A stretch of DNA of 29,243 nt from Heyndrickxia sporothermodurans (GTDB taxonomy: Bacteria > Bacillota > Bacilli > Bacillales > Bacillaceae_C): the NCBI RefSeq assembly GCF_016785185.1, contig NZ_JAEKDY010000039.1; one strand, given 5' to 3'. The position numbers were made by a program, and so were the translations under genes. Shown piece after piece: positions 16,037-22,511 of the stretch. Each line of letters opens with the position of its first letter. Position 1 is the first letter of the stretch. Below the pieces are notes generated by a model. The model saw only the letters and a program-made list of their open reading frames with translations, made no database searches and was not told the origin of the DNA.

Positions 16037-16666
16037 ATGAGTAAACGTATTATAATTGCTAATATTATTGGAGTTATTGTTGTTGTTCTACTAATTGCGT
16101 TAGGCGGATATTTTTACATTCAAAATAAAAATTATGTCAAAACGGATGATGCGGTCGTTTCAGCTGATATGATGGGAGTTGTTGCACCTACATCTGGTAT
16201 TCTTACAAATTGGGATGTTAAAGATGGAAAAAATGTTTCTAATAAAGATGTAGTTGGTAAGGTATCTGATGGAAAACGCGAAATCCCTGTTGATGCGAAA
16301 ATGGATGGTAAAATTATAAAAAACGAAGCTAGAAAAAATCAAATGGTCCAAGCAGGTCAGGAATTAGCAAAAGAAGCTGACCTCGATCATATGTATATTA
16401 TTGCAAACATAGAAGAAACCGATCTGAAAGACATTGAGGTTGGCGATAGTGTAGATATTACTGTTGATGGCGACGATGATACGACATTTGATGGAACCGT
16501 TGAGGAAATAGGATACGCAACAAACTCAGTATTTTCAGTACTTCCTTCAAACTCAACCGGAAACTACACAAAAGTAACACAAAAAGTCCCTGTCAAAATC
16601 TCTATCAACCAAGCCTCAGATAAAGTTTTACCGGGAATGAACGCAGAAATTAAAATATCGCTTTAA
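16037..16666 (+). CDS. HlyD/EmrA-type membrane-fusion adaptor (YhbJ-like)
   Basis: 209 residues; ATG 16037 lies 9 nt after GGAGGAG. A single N-terminal membrane anchor (residues about 5-28) is followed by the barrel-sandwich region YVKTDDAVVSADMMGVVAPTSGILTNWDVKDGKNV. A second lipoyl-like half (IPVDAKMDGKIIKNEARKNQMVQAGQELAK) and a beta-barrel region ending KVLPGMNAEIKISL follow. There is no long coiled-coil hairpin, as in the short adaptors of Gram-positive bacteria. It would work with the MFS protein encoded 35 nt upstream. Since that gene is broken, the adaptor may be orphaned or serve another exporter. Confidence 0.85.
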   Translation: MSKRIIIANIIGVIVVVLLIALGGYFYIQNKNYVKTDDAVVSADMMGVVAPTSGILTNWDVKDGKNVSNKDVVGKVSDGKREIPVDAKMDGKIIKNEARKNQMVQAGQELAKEADLDHMYIIANIEETDLKDIEVGDSVDITVDGDDDTTFDGTVEEIGYATNSVFSVLPSNSTGNYTKVTQKVPVKISINQASDKVLPGMNAEIKISL

Positions 16667-16670
16667 AATA

Positions 16671-16724
16671 GGTGTCAGGCACCGCATGTAAGAAAAGTTC
16701 ACATGCGGTGCCTGACACCTTTTA
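16671..16724. terminator. 19-bp perfect hairpin, bidirectional terminator of a repeated type
   Basis: The arm GGTGTCAGGCACCGCATGT (16671-16689) pairs perfectly with 16701-16719 around an 11-nt loop, then TTTTAAT. It sits between convergent genes. The GGTGTCAGGCACC / GGTGCCTGACACC core is one I recall as dispersed in many Bacillaceae genomes, often at gene ends; copy number here cannot be judged from one window. Confidence 0.8.
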
Positions 16725-16725
16725 A

Positions 16726-17058
16726 TCACAATTTTTCATCGTTACTTTCTATATATTCCTTTAAATCCAATAACTTACTTGTCCAATATTTATCGAAGAT
16801 GGAAAGCCATTGTTTAAGTTCGGTTAAAGGTTCAGGTTTTAATCTGTATCGCGTTTCTCTTCCAATTCTTTTGCTTGTGACAAGTCCAGCATCAGAAAGT
16901 ACTTTAAGGTGCTTGTTGATAGCGGTTCGACTGATTGAAAAGCACTTTGTAATGGAGGCTATCGACATTTCTTTTTCTGATAATAATTGTAATAAACGAC
17001 GGCGCGTTGGGTCAGCTATCGCCTGAAAAACATCATGCTTTGACTCTGAATATTGCAT
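16726..17058 (-). CDS. ArsR-family winged-helix regulator
   Basis: 110 residues. HTH_ArsR: VFQAIADPTRRRLLQLLSEKEMSIASITKCFSISRTAINKHLKVLSDAGLVTSKRIGRETRYRL, with recognition helix SRTAINKHLKVL. It has no metal-binding ELCVCDL cysteines, so it is not an arsenic sensor. It belongs to the subgroup paired with AHSA1/SRPBCC proteins. Its ATG directly follows the TAA of the AHSA1 gene upstream (TAAATG), so the two form one operon. The C-terminal WLSIFDKYWTSKLLDLKEYIE is typical of this subgroup. It probably autoregulates from a dyad at 17509-17526. Confidence 0.88.
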   Translation of the reverse strand: MQYSESKHDVFQAIADPTRRRLLQLLSEKEMSIASITKCFSISRTAINKHLKVLSDAGLVTSKRIGRETRYRLKPEPLTELKQWLSIFDKYWTSKLLDLKEYIESNDEKL

Positions 17059-17484
17059 TTACACTTCTAAATATTCTGCAAGCTTTCCTTTAAGGCCTGC
17101 CCAGCCCTTATCCATTATTCCTCGAATAACTGTGTGTGGTTGATTGAACTCTGTCACCTTATCTGCATCCCATCCCGAATGAATAAGGGTAAATTCCGTT
17201 TTTCCATCTACTTCTTTTAATTCAAATGCCAAATGCCAATCTTTACCCCAGTCAAACCCTACACGATTTGGAGGATCTAATTCTGTTACTTTGCATGGGG
17301 AATCACCATACGGTCCGGCATGTAGGACGAATTCTTTCCCGAGTACGGGTTCAAATGTATTTGGCATCCACCATCCCGCTATACCTTCTGAAGTAGCAAC
17401 TGCCTTCCAAACTTTTTCAATGGGCGCATTTAAGATAATTGTGTATCGAATATCGGGCAATGTCCCGTTTTTCTTATCTTCCAT
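17059..17484 (-). CDS. SRPBCC / AHSA1-family protein
   Basis: 141 residues; ATG 17484 lies 8 nt after GGAGG, so the upstream in-frame codons to 17514 are not used. The START-like fold opens IRYTIILNAPIEKVWKAVATSEGIAGWWMP and closes GIMDKGWAGLKGKLAEYLEV, the standard AHSA1 pattern with a hydrophobic cavity for small ligands. It has no known catalytic function. It is the first gene of a two-gene operon with the ArsR-type regulator, an arrangement common in Firmicutes. Confidence 0.87.
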   Translation of the reverse strand: MEDKKNGTLPDIRYTIILNAPIEKVWKAVATSEGIAGWWMPNTFEPVLGKEFVLHAGPYGDSPCKVTELDPPNRVGFDWGKDWHLAFELKEVDGKTEFTLIHSGWDADKVTEFNQPHTVIRGIMDKGWAGLKGKLAEYLEV

Positions 17485-17508
17485 AATAATAACCTCCGTA
17501 AATGAATT

Positions 17509-17561
17509 TGACACTATAAGGTGTTACTTTTTTATTATAACATGCTTTGATAAAACTTCAA
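17509..17561 (-). promoter_or_regulatory. Promoter and dyad operator of the AHSA1-arsR operon
   Basis: On the minus strand TTGAAG (17561-17556), a 16-bp spacer and TATAAT (17539-17534) form a promoter. Downstream, TGACAC (17509-17514) and GTGTTA (17521-17526) make an imperfect inverted repeat between promoter and ribosome binding site, a plausible ArsR-type operator. Confidence 0.6.
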
Positions 17562-17604
17562 CATACGAAAAGGTTATAGATAAAATAAAGAGAAATCCTA
17601 ATGG

Positions 17605-17663
17605 ATGACAAACATAAGGAGCACCCCTATAATGGAATTATGAAAAAATTCAGATAGGGGAGG
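17605..17663 (+). promoter_or_regulatory. metA promoter with RBS-overlapping inverted repeat
   Basis: ATGACA (17605-17610), a 17-bp spacer and TATAAT (17628-17633) form a strong sigma-A promoter, leaving a leader of about 30 nt. An inverted repeat CCCCTAT (17624-17630) / ATAGGGG (17654-17660), with inner GAATT/AATTC, spans the -10 and the GGGGAGG ribosome binding site. No room exists for an S-box riboswitch. Confidence 0.65.
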
Positions 17664-17671
17664 CGATAGGA

Positions 17672-18580
17672 TTGCCAATTAAAATACCGAAATTATTGCC
17701 TGCGCGTGAAATTTTAGAGAAAGAAAATATTTTTGTGATGGATGATGAGCGAGCGAATAGTCAGGATATTCGTCCGTTAAATATTCTTATATTAAACTTG
17801 ATGCCTGAAAAGGAAAGGACAGAGGCTGAGTTGCTCCGACTTCTTGGAAACTCTCCACTGCAAATCAATATTATGTTTCTTCATACGGCTACACACGAGT
17901 CAAAAAATGTAAGTAAATCGCATCTGGAGCAGTTTTATACAACTTTTACAAATGTGAAAAATAGGCGCTTTGACGGAATGATCATAACTGGGGCACCTGT
18001 CGAGCATTTCGAATTTGAAGAAGTGGACTATTGGCAGGAATTAATGGAGATTATGGAATGGTCAAAAACGAATGTGACCTCTACACTTCATATTTGCTGG
18101 GGGGCACAGGCCGCTCTTTATTATCACTTTGGAATAGATAAATTTGAGATTGGGCAGAAATGTACAGGTGTATTTAAACATTCGGTTCTGGACCCAAATG
18201 TGAAACTTGTACGTGGGTTCGATGAGGAATTCCTTGCTCCACATTCTCGTTATACAGGAAATGTAAAAAGTCAAATTAACGAATGCGAAGATGTTATCTT
18301 ACTTGCAGAATCGGATGAAGCTGGTCCACTTTTAATGATATCTAAAGATGAAAAACAAATTATGATTACCGGCCATTTAGAATATGAGGTTGGAACACTT
18401 GCAGAGGAATATGAAAGAGATACAAAAAAAGGCGGAAAAGCGTATATGCCAATGCATTATTTTCCGAATGACGATCCAAATAAAAGGCCAAAACATAGAT
18501 GGAGGGCTCATGCCCATTTATTATTTTCCAACTGGCTGAATTATTACGTCTATCAACAAACACCATATCAGTGGGAATAA
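17672..18580 (+). CDS. metA: Homoserine O-acetyltransferase MetA
   Basis: 302 residues from TTG 17672, 8 nt after GGGGAGG. It acylates homoserine at the first dedicated step of methionine synthesis. The nucleophile is Cys142 in HICWGAQ, and TGHLEYE supplies His and Glu of the active site. Glu111 (GAPVEHFEFEEV) is the residue reported to select acetyl-CoA over succinyl-CoA in Bacillus MetA, so acetyl transfer is expected despite the family name. The length is normal. The promoter lies so close that the usual Bacillus S-box leader is absent, which implies different control. Confidence 0.93.
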   Translation: MPIKIPKLLPAREILEKENIFVMDDERANSQDIRPLNILILNLMPEKERTEAELLRLLGNSPLQINIMFLHTATHESKNVSKSHLEQFYTTFTNVKNRRFDGMIITGAPVEHFEFEEVDYWQELMEIMEWSKTNVTSTLHICWGAQAALYYHFGIDKFEIGQKCTGVFKHSVLDPNVKLVRGFDEEFLAPHSRYTGNVKSQINECEDVILLAESDEAGPLLMISKDEKQIMITGHLEYEVGTLAEEYERDTKKGGKAYMPMHYFPNDDPNKRPKHRWRAHAHLLFSNWLNYYVYQQTPYQWE

Positions 18581-18674
18581 TATTCTTTTTGTTCAAGCTA
18601 ATTTCTGGTCAAAATACAATAATACTGCAATAATTTTATTATTGAACCTTTTTAAATCATCAGGAGATGAATTC

Positions 18675-19670
18675 ATGTTTATTCGCAAAACCTCTGCGAT
18701 TCAGAATGGACCTAATAGTATTGCTTCTCTTGAAGCGATGACAATTGGCTGAGTAGAACAATGGGTTCTCATTCGTGGTCAAGATCGTAGGAAACCAATC
18801 CTACTTTGGGTACATGGAGGCCCAGGTGCAGCACAAATTGGTTTTATTAGTCAATATACTTCAGAATATGAAAAAGATTTTCTTGTTGTCAATTGGGATC
18901 AACGTGGCGCCGGTCTTTCTTATTCAAAAAAAATTACGGAAGAAGCGATGACACTTGAGCGGATGTTAAATGATCTTATTGAATTAGTAAGAAAATTGTG
19001 CGCACGATTTCAACAAGATAAAGTTTATATATTAGGTCATTCATGGGGGACCGTTCTTTCCTATTTGGCGATTAAGCGTCACCCAGAGCTATTTCATGGA
19101 TATATTTCTGTTTCGCAAATCGTCAATTGGAAACAACTTGAACATTCATCATACGAACAAACTCTCCAAAAAGCAAAAGAAGTTGGCAATGAAAAAGCAT
19201 ATACCCAATTAATAAGGATTGGAGCCCCGCCTTGGGACAAAGTGAGTTCAGAACATATCCATAATCATTTGTTACAAAAATTGGGTGGTGGAGTGATTCA
19301 TAAGGGTAGCTTTATGAAATTATTCCTCCTGCCATTATTTAAGCGCCCTGAGTATCACTTATTTGATGTCATCAAATGGTTAAAGGGGCAATGGTTCTCC
19401 AAATCTTCATTAAAGGAAGAAGCGGAAGCAATTGATTTATATCAAGATGATTTATCGATTCAGATCCCAATTGCATTTTGTAATGGGCGTTACGATTATA
19501 CATGTCCAGTTGAACTTGCGGAGGATTTTTATTACAAACTTCAAGCACCCGTTAAAAAATGGATCTGGTTTGAACAATCAGCCCATACACCGATGATAGA
19601 AGAGGCGGAAAGCTTTCAACGATTTGTTTTGGATACTTTAAAGGAATGGCATAAAAATTTTAATGAATAA
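18675..19670 (+). pseudogene. Alpha/beta-hydrolase (proline iminopeptidase-like) interrupted by in-frame TGA
   Basis: ATG 18675 follows AGGAG by 8 nt. After 25 codons (MFIRKTSAIQ...MTIG) a TGA at 18750-18752 interrupts the frame, which then continues uninterrupted to the TAA at 19668-19670. The part after the stop carries the oxyanion motif HGGPG, NWDQRGAG, the nucleophile elbow GHSWGT, an acid-containing strand (FCNGRYDYTCP) and the catalytic His (QSAHTPMIEE), the full S33-like set. The lost codon was probably GGA (Gly-Val-Glu-Gln-Trp). An internal ATG at 18948 would omit the oxyanion loop. Single nonsense lesion, so recent loss or a sequencing error. Confidence 0.85.
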
Positions 19671-19671
19671 A

Positions 19672-19704
19672 GCCAGAAAACAATATCGTTTTACTGGCCT
19701 TTTC
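19672..19704 (+). terminator. Terminator after hydrolase pseudogene
   Basis: GCCAGAAAAC (19672-19681) pairs with GTTTTACTGGC (19688-19698) with one bulged A, followed by CTTTTC. Confidence 0.75.
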
Positions 19705-19844
19705 TAGTTGGAAAAAGAGAAGGCAGGTATGAGACTATCAATATCTTGGTACAATAAGGAATTGAGAGTTAGTGATAGAAAATCGTTCGTATTTCATGTA
19801 AAATAGAGGTTATGTGTAAAGTATCTTTGAAAAGAGGGTAACGA

Positions 19845-20906
19845 ATGAATAAACAATCCATCTATGGATTAACAATAGAACAATTGACGGAATGGTTTTT
19901 AGAAAATGGTCAGAAAAAATTCCGCGCTCAACAAGTGTGGGAATGGTTATATAAAAAGCGTGTCAAAAGCTTTTCTGAAATGAGCAATATTAATAAACAA
20001 TGTATTCAACTTTTAGAAGAACAGTTTGAAATGCATACATTACAACTAGAGATTAAACAAGAATCAAAGGACGGGACTGTTAAATTTCTATTCAAATTAC
20101 CTGATGGTAACTTAATCGAAACGGTATTGATGAGACAAAAGTATGGTCTTTCAGTATGTGTAACAACCCAAGTAGGCTGTAATATCGGATGTTCATTCTG
20201 CGCTAGTGGGATTTTGCGAAAAAATCGTGATTTAACAAGCGGTGAAATCGTCGAACAAATTATGAATGTTCAGCTCCATTTAGATGAAGTTGGAAAAGAC
20301 GAAAGGGTCAGCCATGTCGTTGTTATGGGAATTGGTGAACCGTTCGATAACTTTACAAATTTAGTTACATTTTTGAAAAATATCAATTCACCGAAAGGGC
20401 TAGCCATTGGTGCAAGACATATTACGGTTTCAACAAGTGGACTAGCTCCGAAAATCTATGAATTTGCTGACCTTGACTTACAAGTAAACTTAGCAATTTC
20501 TTTACATGCACCGAATAATGAATTACGTACGCAAATAATGAAAATTAATCGTGCCTATCCATTAGAAAAATTAATGCCAGCGATTGATTATTATTTGGAG
20601 AAAACAAATCGCAGAATCACTTTTGAATATATTCTATTAAATGATGTAAATGATCATAAAGAAGAGGCATTACAGCTTGCTAAGCTTCTTCAAAATAAAC
20701 GTCATTTAGCCTATGTGAACTTAATTCCGTACAACCCGGTGAGTGAACATATTCAATATAAAAGAAGCGAAAAAGAATCCATTTTGGAATTCTATGACAC
20801 ATTAAAAAAGAACGGCATCAATTGTGTTGTTCGTCAAGAGCATGGAACAGATATTGATGCAGCATGCGGACAACTTCGCAGCAAACAATTGAAAAAAGCA
20901 AAATAG
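19845..20906 (+). CDS. rlmN: RlmN-type 23S rRNA (A2503-C2) methyltransferase
   Basis: A 353-residue radical-SAM enzyme. CNIGCSFC gives the 4Fe-4S ligands Cys112, Cys116 and Cys119, and GIGEPFDN binds SAM. Cys341 in DIDAACGQLRSKQ is the methyl-carrying cysteine. The sequence follows RlmN (C2 methylation of A2503 and of tRNA A37) rather than Cfr. The stretch SGILRKNRDLTSGEIVEQIMNVQ and the start IYGLTIEQLTEWFLENGQKKFRAQQVWEWLYKKRV are, from memory, closer to Enterococcus/Lactobacillales RlmN than to B. subtilis RlmN (YloM). The genome may therefore hold a second copy elsewhere. It is monocistronic. Confidence 0.88.
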   Translation: MNKQSIYGLTIEQLTEWFLENGQKKFRAQQVWEWLYKKRVKSFSEMSNINKQCIQLLEEQFEMHTLQLEIKQESKDGTVKFLFKLPDGNLIETVLMRQKYGLSVCVTTQVGCNIGCSFCASGILRKNRDLTSGEIVEQIMNVQLHLDEVGKDERVSHVVVMGIGEPFDNFTNLVTFLKNINSPKGLAIGARHITVSTSGLAPKIYEFADLDLQVNLAISLHAPNNELRTQIMKINRAYPLEKLMPAIDYYLEKTNRRITFEYILLNDVNDHKEEALQLAKLLQNKRHLAYVNLIPYNPVSEHIQYKRSEKESILEFYDTLKKNGINCVVRQEHGTDIDAACGQLRSKQLKKAK

Positions 20907-20910
20907 TAAA

Positions 20911-20939
20911 AGGGGCTTGGGATTCCAAGCTCCTTTTTG
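20911..20939. terminator. Bidirectional terminator after rlmN
   Basis: AGGGGCTTGG (20911-20920), loop GATT, CCAAGCTCCT (20925-20934, one G-U), then TTTTG. It lies between convergent rlmN and the Usp gene. Confidence 0.82.
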
Positions 20940-20958
20940 TATCTAAATTGGTATATCT

Positions 20959-21384
20959 TTATTTTATAAGTAATACAGGTATAGGAGACTTCTGAACGAT
21001 CACATGACTAACACTATCAAAAAATTCCTTTATTCCACTTAACCCTCGGTTTCCCATAATAATTAAATCATTTCCGTGTGATTCTGTATGATCTAGAATG
21101 GCCGGTATGGGTTGTTTGTCAACGACAAATGTATGAATAGGGTTAGGAAGCTCGGACAATTGACTTAACGCTTTTTCTAAAGTTTCTTTCGCATACTCAT
21201 TCATTTTATCCTGTGTTTCTTGAATAACTATCCCTGATGTATAGGTAGGGATTGCAAGCTGAACAGCATATAAAATATCAATTTTAGCTTCCGGATTTGC
21301 TTTTACCAATTCCTTTGCGGTCTCTAAAGCCTTATTAGATAATTCGGTGTCATTGTAAGCTAATAAAATGTTAGAAAATAACAT
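20959..21384 (-). CDS. Universal stress protein, UspA family
   Basis: 141 residues taken from ATG 21384 (MLFSNILLAYNDTELSNKALETA). The upstream GTG at 21393 has no better ribosome binding site; neither start is strong. The Usp fold has the C-terminal DLIIMGNRGLSGIKEFFDSVSHVIVQKSPIPVLLIK. ATP-binding Usp proteins need G-x2-G-x9-G-S/T. Here Gly111 and Gly114 are present, but the third Gly is Asp123, so ATP binding is doubtful. Its regulator is not evident. A hairpin (21411-21439) lies in its leader or promoter region. Confidence 0.85.
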   Translation of the reverse strand: MLFSNILLAYNDTELSNKALETAKELVKANPEAKIDILYAVQLAIPTYTSGIVIQETQDKMNEYAKETLEKALSQLSELPNPIHTFVVDKQPIPAILDHTESHGNDLIIMGNRGLSGIKEFFDSVSHVIVQKSPIPVLLIK

Positions 21385-21410
21385 AAGATACACCAGCTTT
21401 CTATATTAGT

Positions 21411-21439
21411 AAAAATGGAGAGTGAAAATTTCCATTTTT
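21411..21439 (-). promoter_or_regulatory. Hairpin upstream of usp
   Basis: AAAAATGGA (21411-21419) pairs with TCCATTTTT (21431-21439). It precedes the usp start by about 30 nt on the minus strand and has no + strand gene to terminate. It could be a leader stem-loop or operator. Confidence 0.4.
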
Positions 21440-21610
21440 ATTCTTTATTTACCCAAAATTTTTAAAATGAATCATATCAGTATTATGGTTTTTTTAATCC
21501 TCGAAGAAATTCCTTTATTTACAACGATGGTCAAGCTGGAATCCTTAAACGTACATATAATACAATAGAAAGTAAATATACTTCGTGAATGTCGGAAAGG
21601 AGTTTTACAT

Positions 21611-22234
21611 ATGAATAATTTCATCGCAATCGATTTTGAAACTGCGAATCGCAATCGATATAGTGTTTGTTCAGTAGGAATGGTATTTGTGGAAGAGAAT
21701 AAAATAGTCGATTCTATTTATTCATTAATTGATCCGGAAGAGCCTTTTGATCGAATGAATATATCGGTTAATGGCATTCAACCTTCTGATGTTGAAGGCG
21801 CTCCGACATTTCATACATTCTATCAATCCATTCAACATCGAATAGAAAATCAGGTGATTGTCGCTCATAATTTAGCCTTTGACGGATATGTTTTAAGAGA
21901 TAGTCTTAATCGTTATAATTTGCTGCCTGTTCCGAGTAAATTGCTTTGTAGCTATCAGCTATCAAGGAGATTAATTGGAGGCAAGTCAAGCTATTCACTT
22001 AAATCAGTTTGTGATCATTACGGCATTGATATCCTCGATCATCATCATGCCTTAAGCGATGCACAAGCTTGCGCTGAAATTATGATTCAACTATCGAATG
22101 AATTTGAATTATATGATTTGGATGCCGTATTTTCTAAAACGAATATTAAAACTGGGGAAATTGCGCCAGGTTACTATCGCTCCTCATTAGTCTCTTCCAG
22201 CAAAAAAAGAAAACGGGATGTGTCATCTTTTTAG
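21611..22234 (+). CDS. DEDDh 3'-5' exonuclease (DnaQ/epsilon-like)
   Basis: 207 residues; ATG after AAAGGAG. Exo I is AIDFET (Asp8, Glu10), Exo II is HNLAFD (Asp91) and Exo III is HHALSDAQA (His146, Asp150), giving the complete DEDDh metal-binding set. The C-terminal tail is basic (SSSKKRKRDVSSF). Stand-alone proteins of this kind in Bacillus are annotated as DNA polymerase III epsilon-like exonucleases with roles in repair or oligonucleotide turnover; the specific one here is unknown. It is monocistronic with a shared terminator. Confidence 0.88.
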   Translation: MNNFIAIDFETANRNRYSVCSVGMVFVEENKIVDSIYSLIDPEEPFDRMNISVNGIQPSDVEGAPTFHTFYQSIQHRIENQVIVAHNLAFDGYVLRDSLNRYNLLPVPSKLLCSYQLSRRLIGGKSSYSLKSVCDHYGIDILDHHHALSDAQACAEIMIQLSNEFELYDLDAVFSKTNIKTGEIAPGYYRSSLVSSSKKRKRDVSSF

Positions 22235-22275
22235 CATGTTCAATTAACATACTATATTAAATTAATGAATTAATT

Positions 22276-22312
22276 GAAAGAAGCAGATGCCTTTACGACA
22301 TCTGCTTCTTTC
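22276..22312. terminator. Bidirectional 14-bp terminator
   Basis: GAAAGAAGCAGATG (22276-22289) pairs perfectly with CATCTGCTTCTTTC (22299-22312). It separates the convergent exonuclease and cstA-ybdD transcripts. Confidence 0.85.
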
Positions 22313-22507
22313 TTAACAGCACCGATTAACTTTTCCGCTTTCATATCTTTCCTTTAAGGCATACATATAGTACTCCTTTTCAGACATGATCGGCTCATTT
22401 GGATGCTTTCTCTTCCGATGCGCTACATAATTTTGGTAATTTGGTAAGCCGAAAATCGTTTTGATATGACAGGGGATCTTTGTCATCGTCTGATACAATT
22501 TCTTCAT
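22313..22507 (-). CDS. ybdD: YbdD/YjiX-family small protein, CstA partner
   Basis: 64 residues (MKKLYQTMTKIPCHIKTIFGLPNYQNYVAHRKRKHPNEPIMSEKEYYMYALKERY...). This is the conserved YbdD/YjiX signature with GxPdYexYvxHm..HP. Start ATG 22507 follows GGAAGGTGATGAA, which lies inside the cstA end, so it is coupled to cstA with a 4-nt gap. In E. coli YbdD and YjiX are needed together with CstA/BtsT for pyruvate uptake. It ends NRCC, an unusual double-Cys terminus. Confidence 0.88.
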   Translation of the reverse strand: MKKLYQTMTKIPCHIKTIFGLPNYQNYVAHRKRKHPNEPIMSEKEYYMYALKERYESGKVNRCC

Positions 22508-22511
22508 TTCA

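Noticed and set aside
18750..18752. Selenocysteine at TGA in the alpha/beta-hydrolase
   Set aside because: The position is a predicted Gly outside the active site and no SECIS-like stem follows.
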